DNA from: Durusdinium trenchii
Lineage: Eukaryota; Sar; Dinophyceae; Suessiales; Symbiodiniaceae
Length of the DNA stretch: 64,000 nucleotides
Assembly (NCBI GenBank): GCA_963970005.1
Contig: CAXAMN010029061.1
Coordinates: 101,096-165,095 of the forward strand
Direction of reading: 5' to 3'
The notes beneath the pieces were generated by a model. The model ran no database searches, was not told the DNA's origin, and saw only the letters and a program-made list of their open reading frames with translations. Made by a program: the position numbers and the translations under genes. The number at the start of each line of letters is the position of its first letter. Within the stretch, counting starts at the first letter, position 1. Below are positions 8,139 to 19,335 of the stretch, piece after piece.

Positions 8139-10661
8139 ATGGCGAGTTCTTCTTTGGAATCTACTCGTCCTCATTCACGACGTGATCATCGACGCAGTTC
8201 TCGCTCCAGGGATACCAGACCTCATCTTGAAGAAGCTGATTATGGTGATGACGAGGGCACTCCCCTACCTTCTATCAACTGAGATTGCGCGCGGCATTCC
8301 CGATCCACCACCACATTCCGATCCCACCACGGGCGACTCTTCTCACCGCAACATCAACACTTCTACTCCACCTTCCAACCCTCGTCCTCCCCAATCTTCT
8401 CTCACTCGTTCACAATCCACTCCAGCTTTTCCACCCACTCCACCTGCACATCTTACCGTTCCTTTCTTCCCACCACCCCGCGTTCCAGCACCACGCCAAC
8501 CTCTCAACCACGTGCCACGGGCCCACAGCCCCTCAATCCATATGGACCACGACCACGTCCCAGACAACCTTCTCTCCGCGCCTATCGCACGTCGCGGACG
8601 ACACGTTCACCACTCACACGAAACCATGATCGACGTCGTTCTCCCAGAAGCCGCTCTGCTCACTCTCGCCGACACCGGAGACATCGACACCGCTCACCCG
8701 CAGCATCACGCTCACGACGGGACGACCGTCACAGTCGCCGCTCACATTCTCGGCGACGCCACTCTCGCACACACCAACGAGAGTCACGGGAGCATCGTCG
8801 CACAACCAACCTTCCCCCCACACGTTCCAGGTCTTGCCATTCCAGCCATCATCGTGGCGGCACACGGGCAGACCCACCAGCACCTCGCACAGCTCCTCGC
8901 GCCACCTCGCACGACACACCTGTCTCGCCTCCTGCCTCCGTTCATCCTCCTTCTGATCGGTGCCCTCCCCTTTGGTACTACTGCCTGGACCTGGCGATCG
9001 ACCACACCCACAACCTACACCTCCTGATTCTACGTCAAGACCTACCACTCCACCACAGGCGTTCCAACCTCAACCTCCTCCGGTTACACCACTCACTTCC
9101 CTCCCTGCTTCTGAGGCCGAGGAACTTCAACAACTCTGCCTTCAATTTCAACAACAACAACATACCACTCATCACCTGCAACAACAGGCTCTCCTCCACT
9201 CAACCTTCAATCCTTTCTTTTCCCCATTCCAATTCTACCTTCCCACTCCCACTGCTCCACCGTCCCATCCACCCACCGGCCCTCCACCCGCCAATGGCTC
9301 TCCAACAGCCCCAGAACCAGCACCTGCTGCCACCGAACCCGTCGACCTTTCCATCTCCCTCTTCCCCACTCAAGCATCCACCCAGCCTCCAACCTCCAAC
9401 CAGGCAGATTCGGCTCACCGCTCTCCTCATCGCCCGATTCGACCAGAGACTCCCCCACGGTTGTCTCTCCACTGGTCTCGACACCAACCTGACTTCACCA
9501 CCTTGGAACATTCAGCCAAGCTGGGCTACTTCATGAACAACATCCTGGAGGTCGCTATTGAGATCAGTCCTCAGAAGCAAATTTGGACCACACCTTTTTG
9601 GCTTCACATTCGCCCGTCCGGTCCTGTTTGTTGACCTTTGGTACGAGATTTTTGAGCACAAATTTCAAGATTGGAGCACCCTTCTCTCCATGGTGAATAA
9701 GTTCCGCAGAGCTCTCATTGATGACACCTTTCGACTCTGCAGCTGGGAAGAGTGCGAAGCTCCTGAGAACTTGCCTCGCACACTCGTGGACACCACCCTC
9801 CATGAGCTTGTCCGCTTTCTACCATTACCCTTCCGGCGCATCCCTGTGACTTCCTGGGGCGACCGCCTGGGGGATTTTCTTGCAACCCTCGCTCACGTTC
9901 CTCAGATTCTTGAGAAGACGCCGGTATTTCTTTGGGGCAAGCTTCCGTGCCATGACGCTCTTTTCCTGCTCCTCAAGCTGGACTACCCCAAGACCGAATA
10001 CTTTCAGTGGACTCCATCTCAGACTACTTACACCTTCGTCCACAATTGCGCGAGCATTTCCCTTCGCGGCATTCTCACTGATGGCGTCATTCGACCGAGC
10101 TCTTGGAAAGGGGAAGGTGAAAGCAATTCGGAATACTTTCCCAGCCTTGGCTTTTACTGCCGATGCTGCTATCCGGGTCACAGCCACAATTCCGACAATC
10201 GGATCAATCCTGACATCACACATCGTTTGACCCCAGAGCTCCAATGTGCTCTTCGCGTGGCATGTACCTTTGGAGGCCGCACGGCCTCCCGAAGATACTT
10301 CGTGGCTGGAGAGTGCTTCTCCCGCCAGTTCCAACATTACGTGGTCCGTTCGGGGGACTCCCTTGTGATTCCCTCGCCAGCCACTTCTACGATGTTGTGC
10401 GGAATCGGGTTGACCAGAGGTACAAGTGTCGCTCTTCTACCAGTCAAATTCAATATGCTGGATTGTTCATTCGGACAGATGAGCTCCCCTCTTATGGCCT
10501 TCGACGTTCTGATATTCCTCTATGATTACCTCATTCCCATGTACTATATCCTCCTTGCAGCGCTGCGACAACTGGTCGCTATTTTCTGCCACTGGAGTTC
10601 TCTTCCCACGGAAAAAGGACCAAAACGAATTTTCTTTCCTTTCCTTTGCTTTTGGTTTTAG
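8139..10661 (+). pseudogene. ORF D, long RS-rich and ART-like ORF with two in-frame TGA codons
   Basis: One frame stays open from the ATG at 8139 to 10661 (about 840 codons) except for TGA at 8280-8282 and 9534-9536. The N-terminal third is arginine/serine-rich (for example SRRHRRHRHRSPAASRSRR near 8655-8720), like an RS domain. The middle is P/Q-rich. The C-terminal 370 codons (from about 9558) look globular, with YTFVHNCASISLRGILTDG at about 10029-10085 and FPSLGFYCRC after it. The pattern His, then Ile-x-x-x-Gly, then Gly-Phe-Tyr recalls ADP-ribosyltransferase/KptA-type folds, but this is weak. The second forward frame is also open at 8960-9634 with a Q-rich product, so local frame assignment there is uncertain. 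Confidence 0.5.
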
Positions 10662-10723
10662 GCGCATTTCCTTCTCTTTCCTAGACTTGCACCCTTGTAT
10701 GCCTGATTCCTCCCTTCTCCTGA

Positions 10724-10733
10724 TTGGCTCAAG
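10724..10733 (+). promoter_or_regulatory. Spliced-leader-like TTGGCTCAAG upstream of ORF E
   Basis: An exact match to the last ten bases of the conserved dinoflagellate spliced leader, 55 bases before the ORF E start. A pyrimidine tract and AACAG acceptor-like sequence follow before the ATG. It could be a relic of trans-spliced RNA copied back, or chance. Confidence 0.4.
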
Positions 10734-10788
10734 TTCATTTGGTACATTTGGTTCACCTGCTCGTCCCCTCCCCTAACAGTCCCGCTAC

Positions 10789-11091
10789 ATGATGGAGGCA
10801 TCTTTCTGGACTACGATGGAATCCTTTCCCCAGCAGGCCCCACTTGGCATCATCAACATGCTGATCTCTCGACGCACTTTAATGGATTCGATTTCTCGAT
10901 CCTTAGAGGTACTTTCTGAGATGCCCTACACCACCGACTTCCCTCCGGGATTACCCGCTGACTTGGAACAAATTCTCCGGGATCTACGTGCCTCTACAGA
11001 ACGCTTGATGGACGAAGTCACTCGGACGAATCGATTGCTACATCGTTTTGTTCCCTCCTCATGCTTTACCGACCCAACCTTGGCTTCCTGA
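10789..11091 (+). CDS. ORF E (100 aa or longer)
   Basis: Starts at the first ATG after CCCTAACAGTCCCGCTAC and ends at TGA 11089-11091. Predicted helices include LPADLEQILRDLRASTERL and VTRTNRLLHRF, a pattern loosely like the central helices of ORFs A-C, though the LHRE signature is absent. The frame stays open beyond the TGA to 11283, with a possible basic stretch (TTGVKKARLF), so this may be a fourth interrupted ORF. No family recognised. Confidence 0.4.
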   Translation: MMEASFWTTMESFPQQAPLGIINMLISRRTLMDSISRSLEVLSEMPYTTDFPPGLPADLEQILRDLRASTERLMDEVTRTNRLLHRFVPSSCFTDPTLAS

Positions 11092-11322
11092 TGGCGCAGT
11101 ACTACCACACTTCCCCCCACCCTATGGTCCGGCAGCACCTCCATCCGGGACTTCGTCGGCTTCCTAAGTCTTACCTTGGGCCATATGCTGCCCTCTTCCT
11201 CGCACACAACCGGTGTCAAAAAGGCGCGTCTTTTCCTTTACTTTGTTTTTCGACACTTTCTCCTTCCTTCTCAATTCACATAAGTCTACCTATCAACGGG
11301 ATACCTCACTCTGTTCCCACTA

Positions 11323-11335
11323 CCGCAGCCATTTG
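11323..11335 (+). promoter_or_regulatory. Spliced-leader-like CCGCAGCCATTTG upstream of ORF F
   Basis: Matches the leader's 5' half (CCGTAGCCATTTTG) with one substitution and one T fewer, 51 bases before the ORF F ATG. It also reads as a 3' splice acceptor (CTACCGCAG), so it may be a trans-splicing site rather than a leader relic. Confidence 0.35.
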
Positions 11336-11386
11336 TTAATCGGATCGCTACCCTGGTTTGACCTTCCTCCCGCTCCTCCTGACCTC

Positions 11387-12241
11387 ATGGATCCTCCCCC
11401 TACGGGTCTTCTGGCTGGTTCTACGGCTCCACCACCACGAGAAGCTGTATTCAACCCTTACCGCCTACCCGTCAGTCCACCGCCTGGCAATATTCGTCCT
11501 CAGCCACACCGACAACCTGAACTCCTATAACTTCACTGGATGGTTTGCCTTGTGGCCTGGACAGCTGAGGCACTCTGCGCCCACCCGATGATGTCTCAAG
11601 AAGTACCACCTGACCAACACTTTGAGACCATTTCGGCACGGAACATTTACATTCAGACACGTCGTGCTGTCCACGAGTTCAACATTCTTCAACGTCGGAT
11701 TGCGCGAGGAGTTTCTCTCCTCCAATATGTTGTCCCTTCTCCGGAAACAACTACCACCTTCGGTCTTTATCGCGTCAATCCCAATGGATTTATTCGTGCC
11801 TTGGGCACCCCAGAGGACAATTTCGCCCTGGGCACCGCCGCCGACGAAGCACTTCTCTCCCGACGACAGTCACATCGCATTTATGACTCCAATTCACCAC
11901 CGGAATCACCTCCGACTCCTGCCACTCCAGCTACACCGCCGCCCACCACCACACCTACACCTGCTCGCTCACGCTCTCGTACACCACCTCCCCATCCCGT
12001 ACACCTACTACATGGTACCTCCACATCCACTTCTACCCCGTGGACAACATCTTCCCGCGGCTCTACTCCCTCCTCTCTCTCTTTGACGCTGGATCGCTCT
12101 CATCAACGTCCTCTTGATGGTCGCGGACTTTTACATGGTCATCTTTGGCAAGCGACTCGACACAGGACTCCTCCCCCAGCATCAACTCCGGCTCCTTCTG
12201 ACGAGGTCCCATCGCACCCTCCTCCAGGACCTTCTTTGTAA
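11387..12241 (+). pseudogene. ORF F, interrupted by one in-frame TAA
   Basis: The frame opens at ATG 11387 (MDPPPTGLLAGSTAPPPR), is broken by TAA at 11528-11530, and continues to 12241, 284 codons in all. After the stop an internal Met near 11588 could start a shorter product (MMSQEVPPDQHFETISARN). A helical segment (RRAVHEFNILQRRIARGVSL) is followed by a P/T/S-rich tail with short SR motifs. The composition (N-terminal helices, low-complexity S/R/P tail) repeats the plan of ORFs A-C, but no alignable signature was seen. Function unknown. Confidence 0.5.
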
Positions 12242-12477
12242 ACTCTAAGCGGCTTGTTAGCAAGGTTTTTGATTCAGACACGCTCGCCAAAGCAAAACAA
12301 TGCTCTCTCGGTTGCACCATCTTTCTCCCTTCCCTTGTTCTTTTTCCGGGTTTTCTTCCTACGGCCTTTTCTTATGTTACACTACACTTGACCTTGACCT
12401 CTACCGCCGCCACTTCTTCAGCTCTCGATTTTGTGTTTTGGCGTCCCATACGACTTCCTCGCCGATACCCTTGGATC

Positions 12478-15400
12478 ATGGCTCGTGGACGCTCCACCAG
12501 CAGCTCTCCTGAGGCCCACCGACATCGAGGAAAACGTGATCGTCGCACCTCCCGTCGTTCCCGCTCTCCACGCAGGAAATCTACGGGCCTTCTCGTTGAG
12601 ACTCCTCCTTCGACTTCGTCCTTTGTCCCCAAGGCATGGTCCCCGGATGACATTTACTTGGATCGGCAGCAGGAGTACAAACTGACTCTGCCTCGTCGAG
12701 TCGTCGCCACTGCTTGGAGTCGTGATCTTCATATTGACCACCAGCCCATAGAGGACGTACGTCTCATCGACGTCCTCAGTCGCTAACAGGAGAACTGGAC
12801 TCTGAGGCTTGTCGCAAATGGCAGTGGCAGGTTGGTACAATACGAGGGATTCAGGAATCGTCAAGAGGCCTACCTCTGGTCTTCCCTGTCTCGGAAGATC
12901 TTCAAGAGCACTGATGTCGACGTCGCCCGCATCATCGGTCACCTTCATCCTGCTTCCCTCAAGGACGACTGGGATGAGAAACGTAAGGGCTTGGATCGCC
13001 TTGCTGAACCTGTCTTTGACCACCTACGAGATCAGATGCCCAAGAACACTACCGAGGCTCTTCAGGACAAAGTGGAACAACTGATCAAGGAGAACGAGAA
13101 GCTCAAGGCTGCCACTGGCCGCCCTTCTTCACCCGCTCTCACCCACTCCGAACCTGAAACCCCTGCTGATCGAGAACGCTTGCGTATGGACAAATCCAAA
13201 CCACTCATCACCCCTCCAGCTCCTCCTCGCTCGGGACGCAGTTTGGACTGTCACTTCAAGCCCGCTACACCTGAACCGGAGAAGGCTATTCCACCTCCTG
13301 CTGTCCCTTCTGATCCACTTCATGCCTATATTGTCGGCGCCAATCGACCAGTATTGGAGGACAATGCGCCAGTCAAAGCTTCCAAGACTGAAATTGACAA
13401 GTGGATCAAAGCCAATATCAAGGACAAGGCTCGCTTGACCAAGTTGGAAGACATGGCTAAAGAGATTGACTCCATCATCACCACCCTCAAGGCCGACAAG
13501 CTGGACCTTCCCAATCTCTGCCGCCTTACCATTGCCTGGGGCTGGGACCCCAAGTTGGCTCAGAGCGCCGCCCAGAATGCTCTTATTCGCATGCTGGCCA
13601 CGGCCAATGCCCTCGTCGCCTGATGGTTTCTACAACACTACCCGACGGCCTTTGTTGACCACGACCTTTTCTCAAGATTGCTCCCTACTGGTCCTCTATT
13701 TGTTTCAGTTCGTCTCCTCCAACTTTGCCTACAGTTCTTCAGTCTGGTTGATGCACATTGTGAACTCACTTACTTGGAGCTTCGCCCTTTGGTCTTTTTG
13801 AAAGGTCAACTTTGCCGCCTTATTCTTTTTCGCACTCTTCCTGCAGGTGCCCGTCGCCAAAGTTTTCTCTCTTTGCTGCATCGCCTTCGACCTCGTCATC
13901 CACTCTATCTCCAGGACTACCTCCACCCCAACGTTGTTTACCTTCGATTCCACCCACACCGGCAAGCCTACTACATCGGCAGCAGCATCCTTTCCCTTTT
14001 TGATCGTGAGATGTCCCGGAAACGTGAACCTGCTTTACGCTATTGGAAGCGGACTCGCACATTCTTTCAACACGCTGTCATTCCTCTCCAACTCACCTCC
14101 GACACGTTGACCACACGCTCTACAGAAATATCCTTCCAACAGCAATATCGACCTCAACTCAACCATCCCTGGATCAATCCTCTCCTTCGACGACACGGTC
14201 TTCATGTACCTCAATACAACATTCCTACGACTCGCCACGGCCCTATTGGCATGACACGTCTTCATCGACATCGACGCCGACTTGAACGTCATCATGCGCA
14301 GGAGTGCATCTTGGATCTACATCTTCTCAAAACCCTGGACGTTCTTCACCTCCTTCACCGATTGGGGAGTGATTCCAAAGAGAAGTTCTACACCTCTCGG
14401 GTCCTTCGCAGCCACTCCGCCTCCCGGGAGATTCTCTACCTTCTCTGGTCCCAGCGTTTTCACATTGATGAACCCTGGCGCTCACGCGCCGCTGCACAAC
14501 TCAAGCTGATTTTCCGCTTCCGCAACCTGATGATTCCGCCGACCCAAGCCACTCTTCGCCTTTTCCAATTATCTCACGGATTTCTACAACGTTGTCGTCA
14601 ACATTTCCGTGGTTTTCTACGACTTCACTCCCACCTGTTTCCACCTCTACAAGTACCAGCATCACCCATCATCGAGGTCAAGTCTCACACATTGGAACAC
14701 TACCTCTTCACCTTTCGCGCCTTTCTACGTCAGTGGACCCCATCTTCTTCACCCCAGTGCGGCTGTCACCGAATTCGCCAGGATTTCCCTCGACATCCTG
14801 ATTCCTACCGCATCATTGGTTTTGCCTCAGATCTCTTTCCTGGTTTGCTACTTTCGGAAGCCAATCTTCAAGACACCGTATGGCCTGACGAAAACCACTT
14901 TCTGAACCACTCCGTCACTCAGATGGACCGTTGGCTACATGCTTGGCACCTTCCTTCCCGCCTACACATCGAATGGCAGCATTTCTTTCGACAGGAATGG
15001 CACCGTCATGCTGAACGTCAAACCACTCACACCACTGGATGGTCCAATGCCGAAGTTCAAGCCTTTCGCCGCTTCACCAAAGGCTTCATCGTTGGACCTG
15101 GCGATCACTTTCCACACACCGCTATCCTCTCCTGCCCTTGCCACTATCACCACCTCCTGCTCAAGACCTTCATGCCATCTCCTACCACATCCACCCCACT
15201 CTTCCAACCACTACGACACGGCATCCAGCTGATCAGAACCCGACTACGGGATACATGGCCACCTCATCTGCTTCAACGCTACCGTTGGGGCCTACATTGG
15301 GATCGTCGTCTTCCTTCTGCCTATATTCTTCCCAAACACTCCCGAGACTGGAGCAAAGCACGACCAATAGTGTCTTACACGCAGACAGCCTGCGCCCCAC

Positions 15401-16430
15401 TTAGCCAGACGGTCGCTTCCGCCATTTACTGCCTTCTCCAGATTGTCTTCCCGGAGTTGACCGCCCTTTCTGACGTTCTACCTCTTCTTAGACGCATCTG
15501 GAAGATTCTTCAGCAATATGACCCTACGGACGACCTGGTCCTCTTTCAACAGGACATCGCCGGGTTCTTCAACTTCGTCGCCCATCCTCGTATGGTTTCC
15601 ACTGTTGAGTTCTTGATTTCACGCTACGCAGCTCTCCAAGGCCTGGGGACCTACAAGATGATCCTATTCTCAGCATAGCTCAGCACCAACAGGAACGTCT
15701 TCAACGGATCTTTCGTGGCCGCTGGCGCAAGACCTCTCGGTCCTGCCATCCTATCCACCTTCGTGACCTACCAGACTTGGTTTTTCACTTACTTGAGTCT
15801 TCTTACTTTACCGTGGGACTGACAGTGTTTCGACAATGTCAAGGAGCCTCCATGGGTTCACCTTTGGCGCCAGCCTTATGCAGCGCCGTTGCACTTTTCC
15901 GGGAATACTGCTTTCTAAGCTCCTTCCCGAGCTCATCCTGGCGTTATGCCACGGGATTGGCACTACGGGCACGCTACGTTGACAATGTCTTCTTCCTCGG
16001 ACCGGCCCACATGCTCCACACCGACTCCTTCCAGGCCATCGCTCAACCCTTCTTCTATGGCAGACCACTTGAGATGGAGTATGTCGCCGATGAGACACTG
16101 CTTGGTTTCGCTCTTTCCACCTCTCAACGCACTATTACCTTTCGCCAACCACCTCACCTTACATTGATCCGGAGCAATCGTACTGCGGGTTCTCCAGACA
16201 TGGCTCTTGCCGGCTTCTTCACACGTGGCATCTTGATTTGCCGCTTGACTCGCCCTCGGGGCTTGATCCTTCCTCAACTCGTGGACTTGACCCAACAATA
16301 CCTCGACAAAGACTTCACCATGATTCAACTCCTACCCCTTCTTCATCAACTTTGCCATCGCTTTCATTTACCACGACGAGACCTTCACGCCCAACTTCGG
16401 TTTCTCAGTTTCTCTGGATGCAGCTTTTGA
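12478..16430 (+). pseudogene. ORF G, pol-like: GIY-YIG-like endonuclease followed by reverse transcriptase
   Basis: One frame runs from ATG 12478 with TAA at 12784 and TGA at 13621, then a -1 shift between 15607 and 15662 leads to the end at 16430, about 1,317 codons. Order: basic RS-rich start; coiled coil KVEQLIKENEKLKAATG (~13066); a GIY-YIG-like domain with VVY (13933), YYIGSS (13969), Arg (14005), Glu (14125) and LN (14158); then RT motifs RPIVSY (15361), QQDIAGFFN with Asp at 15553, QGASMGSPLAP (15840) and RYVDNVFFL (15972). The catalytic box is YVDN, not YVDD. No RNase H, integrase or protease was seen. An endonuclease N-terminal to the RT is known from permuted Penelope-like elements; that placement is inference. 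Confidence 0.7.
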
Positions 16431-16564
16431 GATCAATCTTCGCCTGAAAATATTCCTTGCGCCAACATTGTTGTCTAACATCAATGCTTTCACTGTCTTT
16501 TCCACCACACTTTCATGTTTGTGCCATTTTTGTTCTTCTTCAATTCTGTTCTCTCTTAGCTTCT

Positions 16565-16573
16565 CGGCTCAAG
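16565..16573 (+). promoter_or_regulatory. Spliced-leader-like CGGCTCAAG after ORF G
   Basis: AGCTTCTCGGCTCAAG ends here and resembles the leader end AGCCATTTTGGCTCAAG with a one-base gap. It follows a T-rich tract and TTAG, and precedes an ATG at 16577 (92-codon ORF MLLTLLLILYLDYVTVDH, unrecognised). Confidence 0.35.
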
Positions 16574-16939
16574 CGTATGCTCCTCACCCTCCTCTTGATC
16601 CTGTACCTGGACTATGTCACAGTCGACCACCTCAGACCTTGTCTCTACTATCGCGACACAACTCAACATCGTCATCGTCGCACTTCGTTTACTGGATTGA
16701 GGAAGAGCAGAGAGCGAGGTCCCTGGACCCTGGTCCGCGAAGATCATCGTCCACCCCGCCTTTGGAAGGTCCGAGAGGAGATCCAGTCTCGTTGCGGCCA
16801 CTGCGTCCCTTGGAGGATGATCCGGATGCGAAGAACCAGGAAGAAAGGGCTTTGAGATCGGTGCTGGTGGAAATGATTCAGACTCCGGATTCCACCTCTC
16901 CTGCGGATATGACTCCCGGCTCTTGCCCTTCCAGACCAC

Positions 16940-17521
16940 ATGCTAGCCCGGCCTCACCGCTACTTCGTACAACCACGATACCTCCGATCAGCTGGGCACC
17001 TTGTGAACAACCGGGACTCTCATTGCTTCGTCCGAAGACTCCAGCTGGGAAGCATACTCCCCCCCACCCACCCCTCCCCCACTTTTGGCCCCCTGCCTTC
17101 TCCTTTCACCCCTCCTTCATCTCCAGTCCCTTCCCCCTCCATCCTTGTCGCCGAGGAGGCCGCTCCCTCTTCCCCTCCTCCACTTTCCTTTCCTCCTTCA
17201 GGCTCCTCCTCCCCTTCCCCTTCCCCATCCTGCTCCCTCGTCTCCTCTGCCCCTCACGGCCCCCTCCCCCCTCGGCCTCGCAAACGCCGCCCCCCTCCCT
17301 CTCCTTCTCCCTCTCCCTCTCCATCCCCTCGACACCACTCAGACACTTCTTGGGATGACGATTGGAGCACCAAAGACGATGACCTTCTTCTCAGCCTCAA
17401 ATGCAACGAACGACTTCGACCCAGCTGGCGCTACATCACTACAAAAATGGAGCGCCCAGAGTCTCAGATCCGCGCTCGTTGGGCTGAACTTCTCGAACTA
17501 CAACGACTGGCTACATCATAA
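16940..17521 (+). CDS. ORF H, Myb/SANT-like DNA-binding protein
   Basis: The C-terminal 60 residues read DDDWSTKDDDLLLSLK, then LRPSWRYITTKM, then SQIRARWAEL. This gives three tryptophans at 17363, about 17425 and about 17480 with Myb/SANT spacing and the usual acidic D/E-D after the first. One repeat is visible. The N-terminal part is proline- and serine-rich with a basic patch (RPRKRRPPP). The start is uncertain: an open frame at 16468-17040 may join through a frame change at the C7 run 17059-17065. Myb-like domains bind DNA, so a role in target choice or in transcription of the element is possible. The product sits downstream of the RT in the same orientation. Confidence 0.6.
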   Translation: MLARPHRYFVQPRYLRSAGHLVNNRDSHCFVRRLQLGSILPPTHPSPTFGPLPSPFTPPSSPVPSPSILVAEEAAPSSPPPLSFPPSGSSSPSPSPSCSLVSSAPHGPLPPRPRKRRPPPSPSPSPSPSPRHHSDTSWDDDWSTKDDDLLLSLKCNERLRPSWRYITTKMERPESQIRARWAELLELQRLATS

Positions 17522-17647
17522 TCTTCACCTTGGACGTTTGCCTCAACCATTCGCGTTTTTCGGAAAATGGCCGCTGCTGCTTCTCTCTCTTCATTCCTCT
17601 TGAGTTTTGGTCTTGGTTTTTCCCTTTTGTTTTTTTCCCTTCACCTC

Positions 17648-17663
17648 AGCCTCTTGGCCCAAG
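17648..17663 (+). promoter_or_regulatory. Spliced-leader-like AGCCTCTTGGCCCAAG upstream of ORF I
   Basis: It aligns with the leader's last 17 bases (AGCCATTTTGGCTCAAG) with one gap and two substitutions, 41 bases before the ORF I ATG, and follows a T-rich tract plus CAG. Confidence 0.4.
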
Positions 17664-17704
17664 TTTTAGTCTCACTGCTTTTACTCGCAATTTTCAAGCG
17701 ACAG

Positions 17705-18027
17705 ATGTCCACACCATCTACGACAGCTACCAAACGCTCGCGACCATCTATGGCCTCCTACCTTCGGGACTCAGACGAACCTATCCTCATCTCCACCACT
17801 TTCCCCAAGAAAGCTCGTCCGACAACACCGCCTACCTCATTGCGGACTACCTCTACTTCTCCTCGAGTACGAGTACATCTCCCGCGATCCACTCTCGAGC
17901 GAGTGATACTACCCTGAATACCGACCGACCTTTGGTAGGATTACTTGTCAAGCTCAACGGTGAGGAGATACCTTTTCTGATTCCCCGGCCTACCCGTCCT
18001 TTTCGATTGCCTGAGGCTACACCTTAA
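17705..18027 (+). CDS. ORF I, small unrecognised ORF, possibly frameshifted
   Basis: ATG 17705 opens a 70-codon frame (MSTPSTTATKRSRPSMASYL...) rich in T, S, P and R that ends at 17917. The neighbouring frame continues to 18027 with a globular-looking end (LVGLLVKLNGEEIPFLIP). A shift between the two would give about 107 residues. No family was recognised. The upstream pyrimidine tract and leader-like motif match those before other ORFs here. Confidence 0.35.
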
Positions 18028-18101
18028 TTCACTCCAATTCACTACTTCGACCCGTTGCTTCCTGAAAACAACGTTCCACCCGCTTTGGTTGATGAATCAC
18101 A

Positions 18102-19175
18102 TTGCATTTCACCTCGACCACCACTTACCTCCATTTCTATGTTCATTTTTGCTTCTCCCGCAGCCTTTCGGTTCTACTTTGGTTCGCTCCTTACCTTGAC
18201 TCGATCGGCGCTGTGGAACTTCAACCAGAAGATGTTCGTGTCCCTTCAGGAGACTCCTCTCCGACACAAGCTCCTCTCGATGACACTCTTTCTCATCAGG
18301 AACATTTGGACCCTGCACTCTTGTCGAGCATCCCTCGATCCGAGAATCAGTACAATGAGGATTTCACTGACTACGCTCGTCAAGTCCACAATTCAACTCA
18401 TGGAGATTGGCCTGTCGCTGAACCATTCGAGGAATGGTCGTGTCGTCGATCCCACAATGAACGCTTTTGGTTCTATCGCGCTTGGTTCCACCACAAGACT
18501 CTTCCCTGGGATCACTACGACATTGAATACTATAAATCTGCGACCGGTTATTTCATCGATGATCACCCTGCCTCTCACTGGCCTTCGACATTCTCAAGAG
18601 TGTGGGGCACCCTGGGATGGCAACTTGTGCTTTCTGCTACCTCCAGCCTTCCTATTTGGGAACAATGCGAAACATATGAAGGCGCTCTTCGTGTTGAAGA
18701 GGAACGCATTGCTGCTGAAGAAGCACGCTTCGCTGCTACCCAACAACTCGAGGACAATCCTGTTCCCCGCAGAGGCCAGAAGCGACAGGCTATTGAAAAC
18801 CTGGAACATCTCAACGTTCAGTACCAAGTTGAAGCTCTCTTGCACAATTTTTCCCATCTTGACGTTTCCAAGGTCCCCATGCTCCAGGGCCTACCCGCCC
18901 CACAACAAGAACAGCTTATCACTGGTGTCGTCCACACCCTCACTACATACCGCGATGAGCTTCATCAGACCTACCGACCAGACGATCCACCTGGCCATTT
19001 AAGTGCGTCCTCTTCGGCCCCTCCGGACCACTTTCCTCCCACTGACCTCATCAGAGATGGTACTGGACTTCCACTTCCTTTACCTGATTCAGGCTCTATG
19101 TCGCTGAACTCCACATCGACTGAATCTCAAAATACTTTAGAGCCTCCCTTTCCTTTGGATCGTCCTCGTGATTGA
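18102..19175 (+). CDS. ORF J (about 330 aa), unrecognised
   Basis: A long open frame with balanced, non-repetitive composition from about 18200 to TGA at 19175. The acidic N-terminal part (ELQPEDVRVPSGDSS) is followed by an aromatic-rich segment (NERFWFYRAWFHHKTLPW near 18460), a charged helix (ALRVEEERIAAEEARFAA near 18690) and a basic GQKRQ patch, then a serine/proline tail. The first ATG of the frame (18102) lies before an acceptor- or leader-like CCGCAGCCTTTCGGTTC (18158-18174). If that is the true mRNA start, the ORF has no nearby ATG, so the start is unresolved. It has no internal stop, unlike several neighbours. Confidence 0.55.
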   Translation: MHFTSTTTYLHFYVHFCFSRSLSVLLWFAPYLDSIGAVELQPEDVRVPSGDSSPTQAPLDDTLSHQEHLDPALLSSIPRSENQYNEDFTDYARQVHNSTHGDWPVAEPFEEWSCRRSHNERFWFYRAWFHHKTLPWDHYDIEYYKSATGYFIDDHPASHWPSTFSRVWGTLGWQLVLSATSSLPIWEQCETYEGALRVEEERIAAEEARFAATQQLEDNPVPRRGQKRQAIENLEHLNVQYQVEALLHNFSHLDVSKVPMLQGLPAPQQEQLITGVVHTLTTYRDELHQTYRPDDPPGHLSASSSAPPDHFPPTDLIRDGTGLPLPLPDSGSMSLNSTSTESQNTLEPPFPLDRPRD

Positions 19176-19335
19176 CAACAGTTTGAGGCCTTCATCACTT
19201 CCTTTCACCCACGACCCATTTCGCCTTGCCGTGAAAAGAACCTCACCTCTCTTTCTCGCGTGGAAGTTTATTTCGCTTATTTCGCTTTTTCCTTTCTCGG
19301 TTGATGCTCTTGCTGCATTCTTAGCTGTTCTTTTT

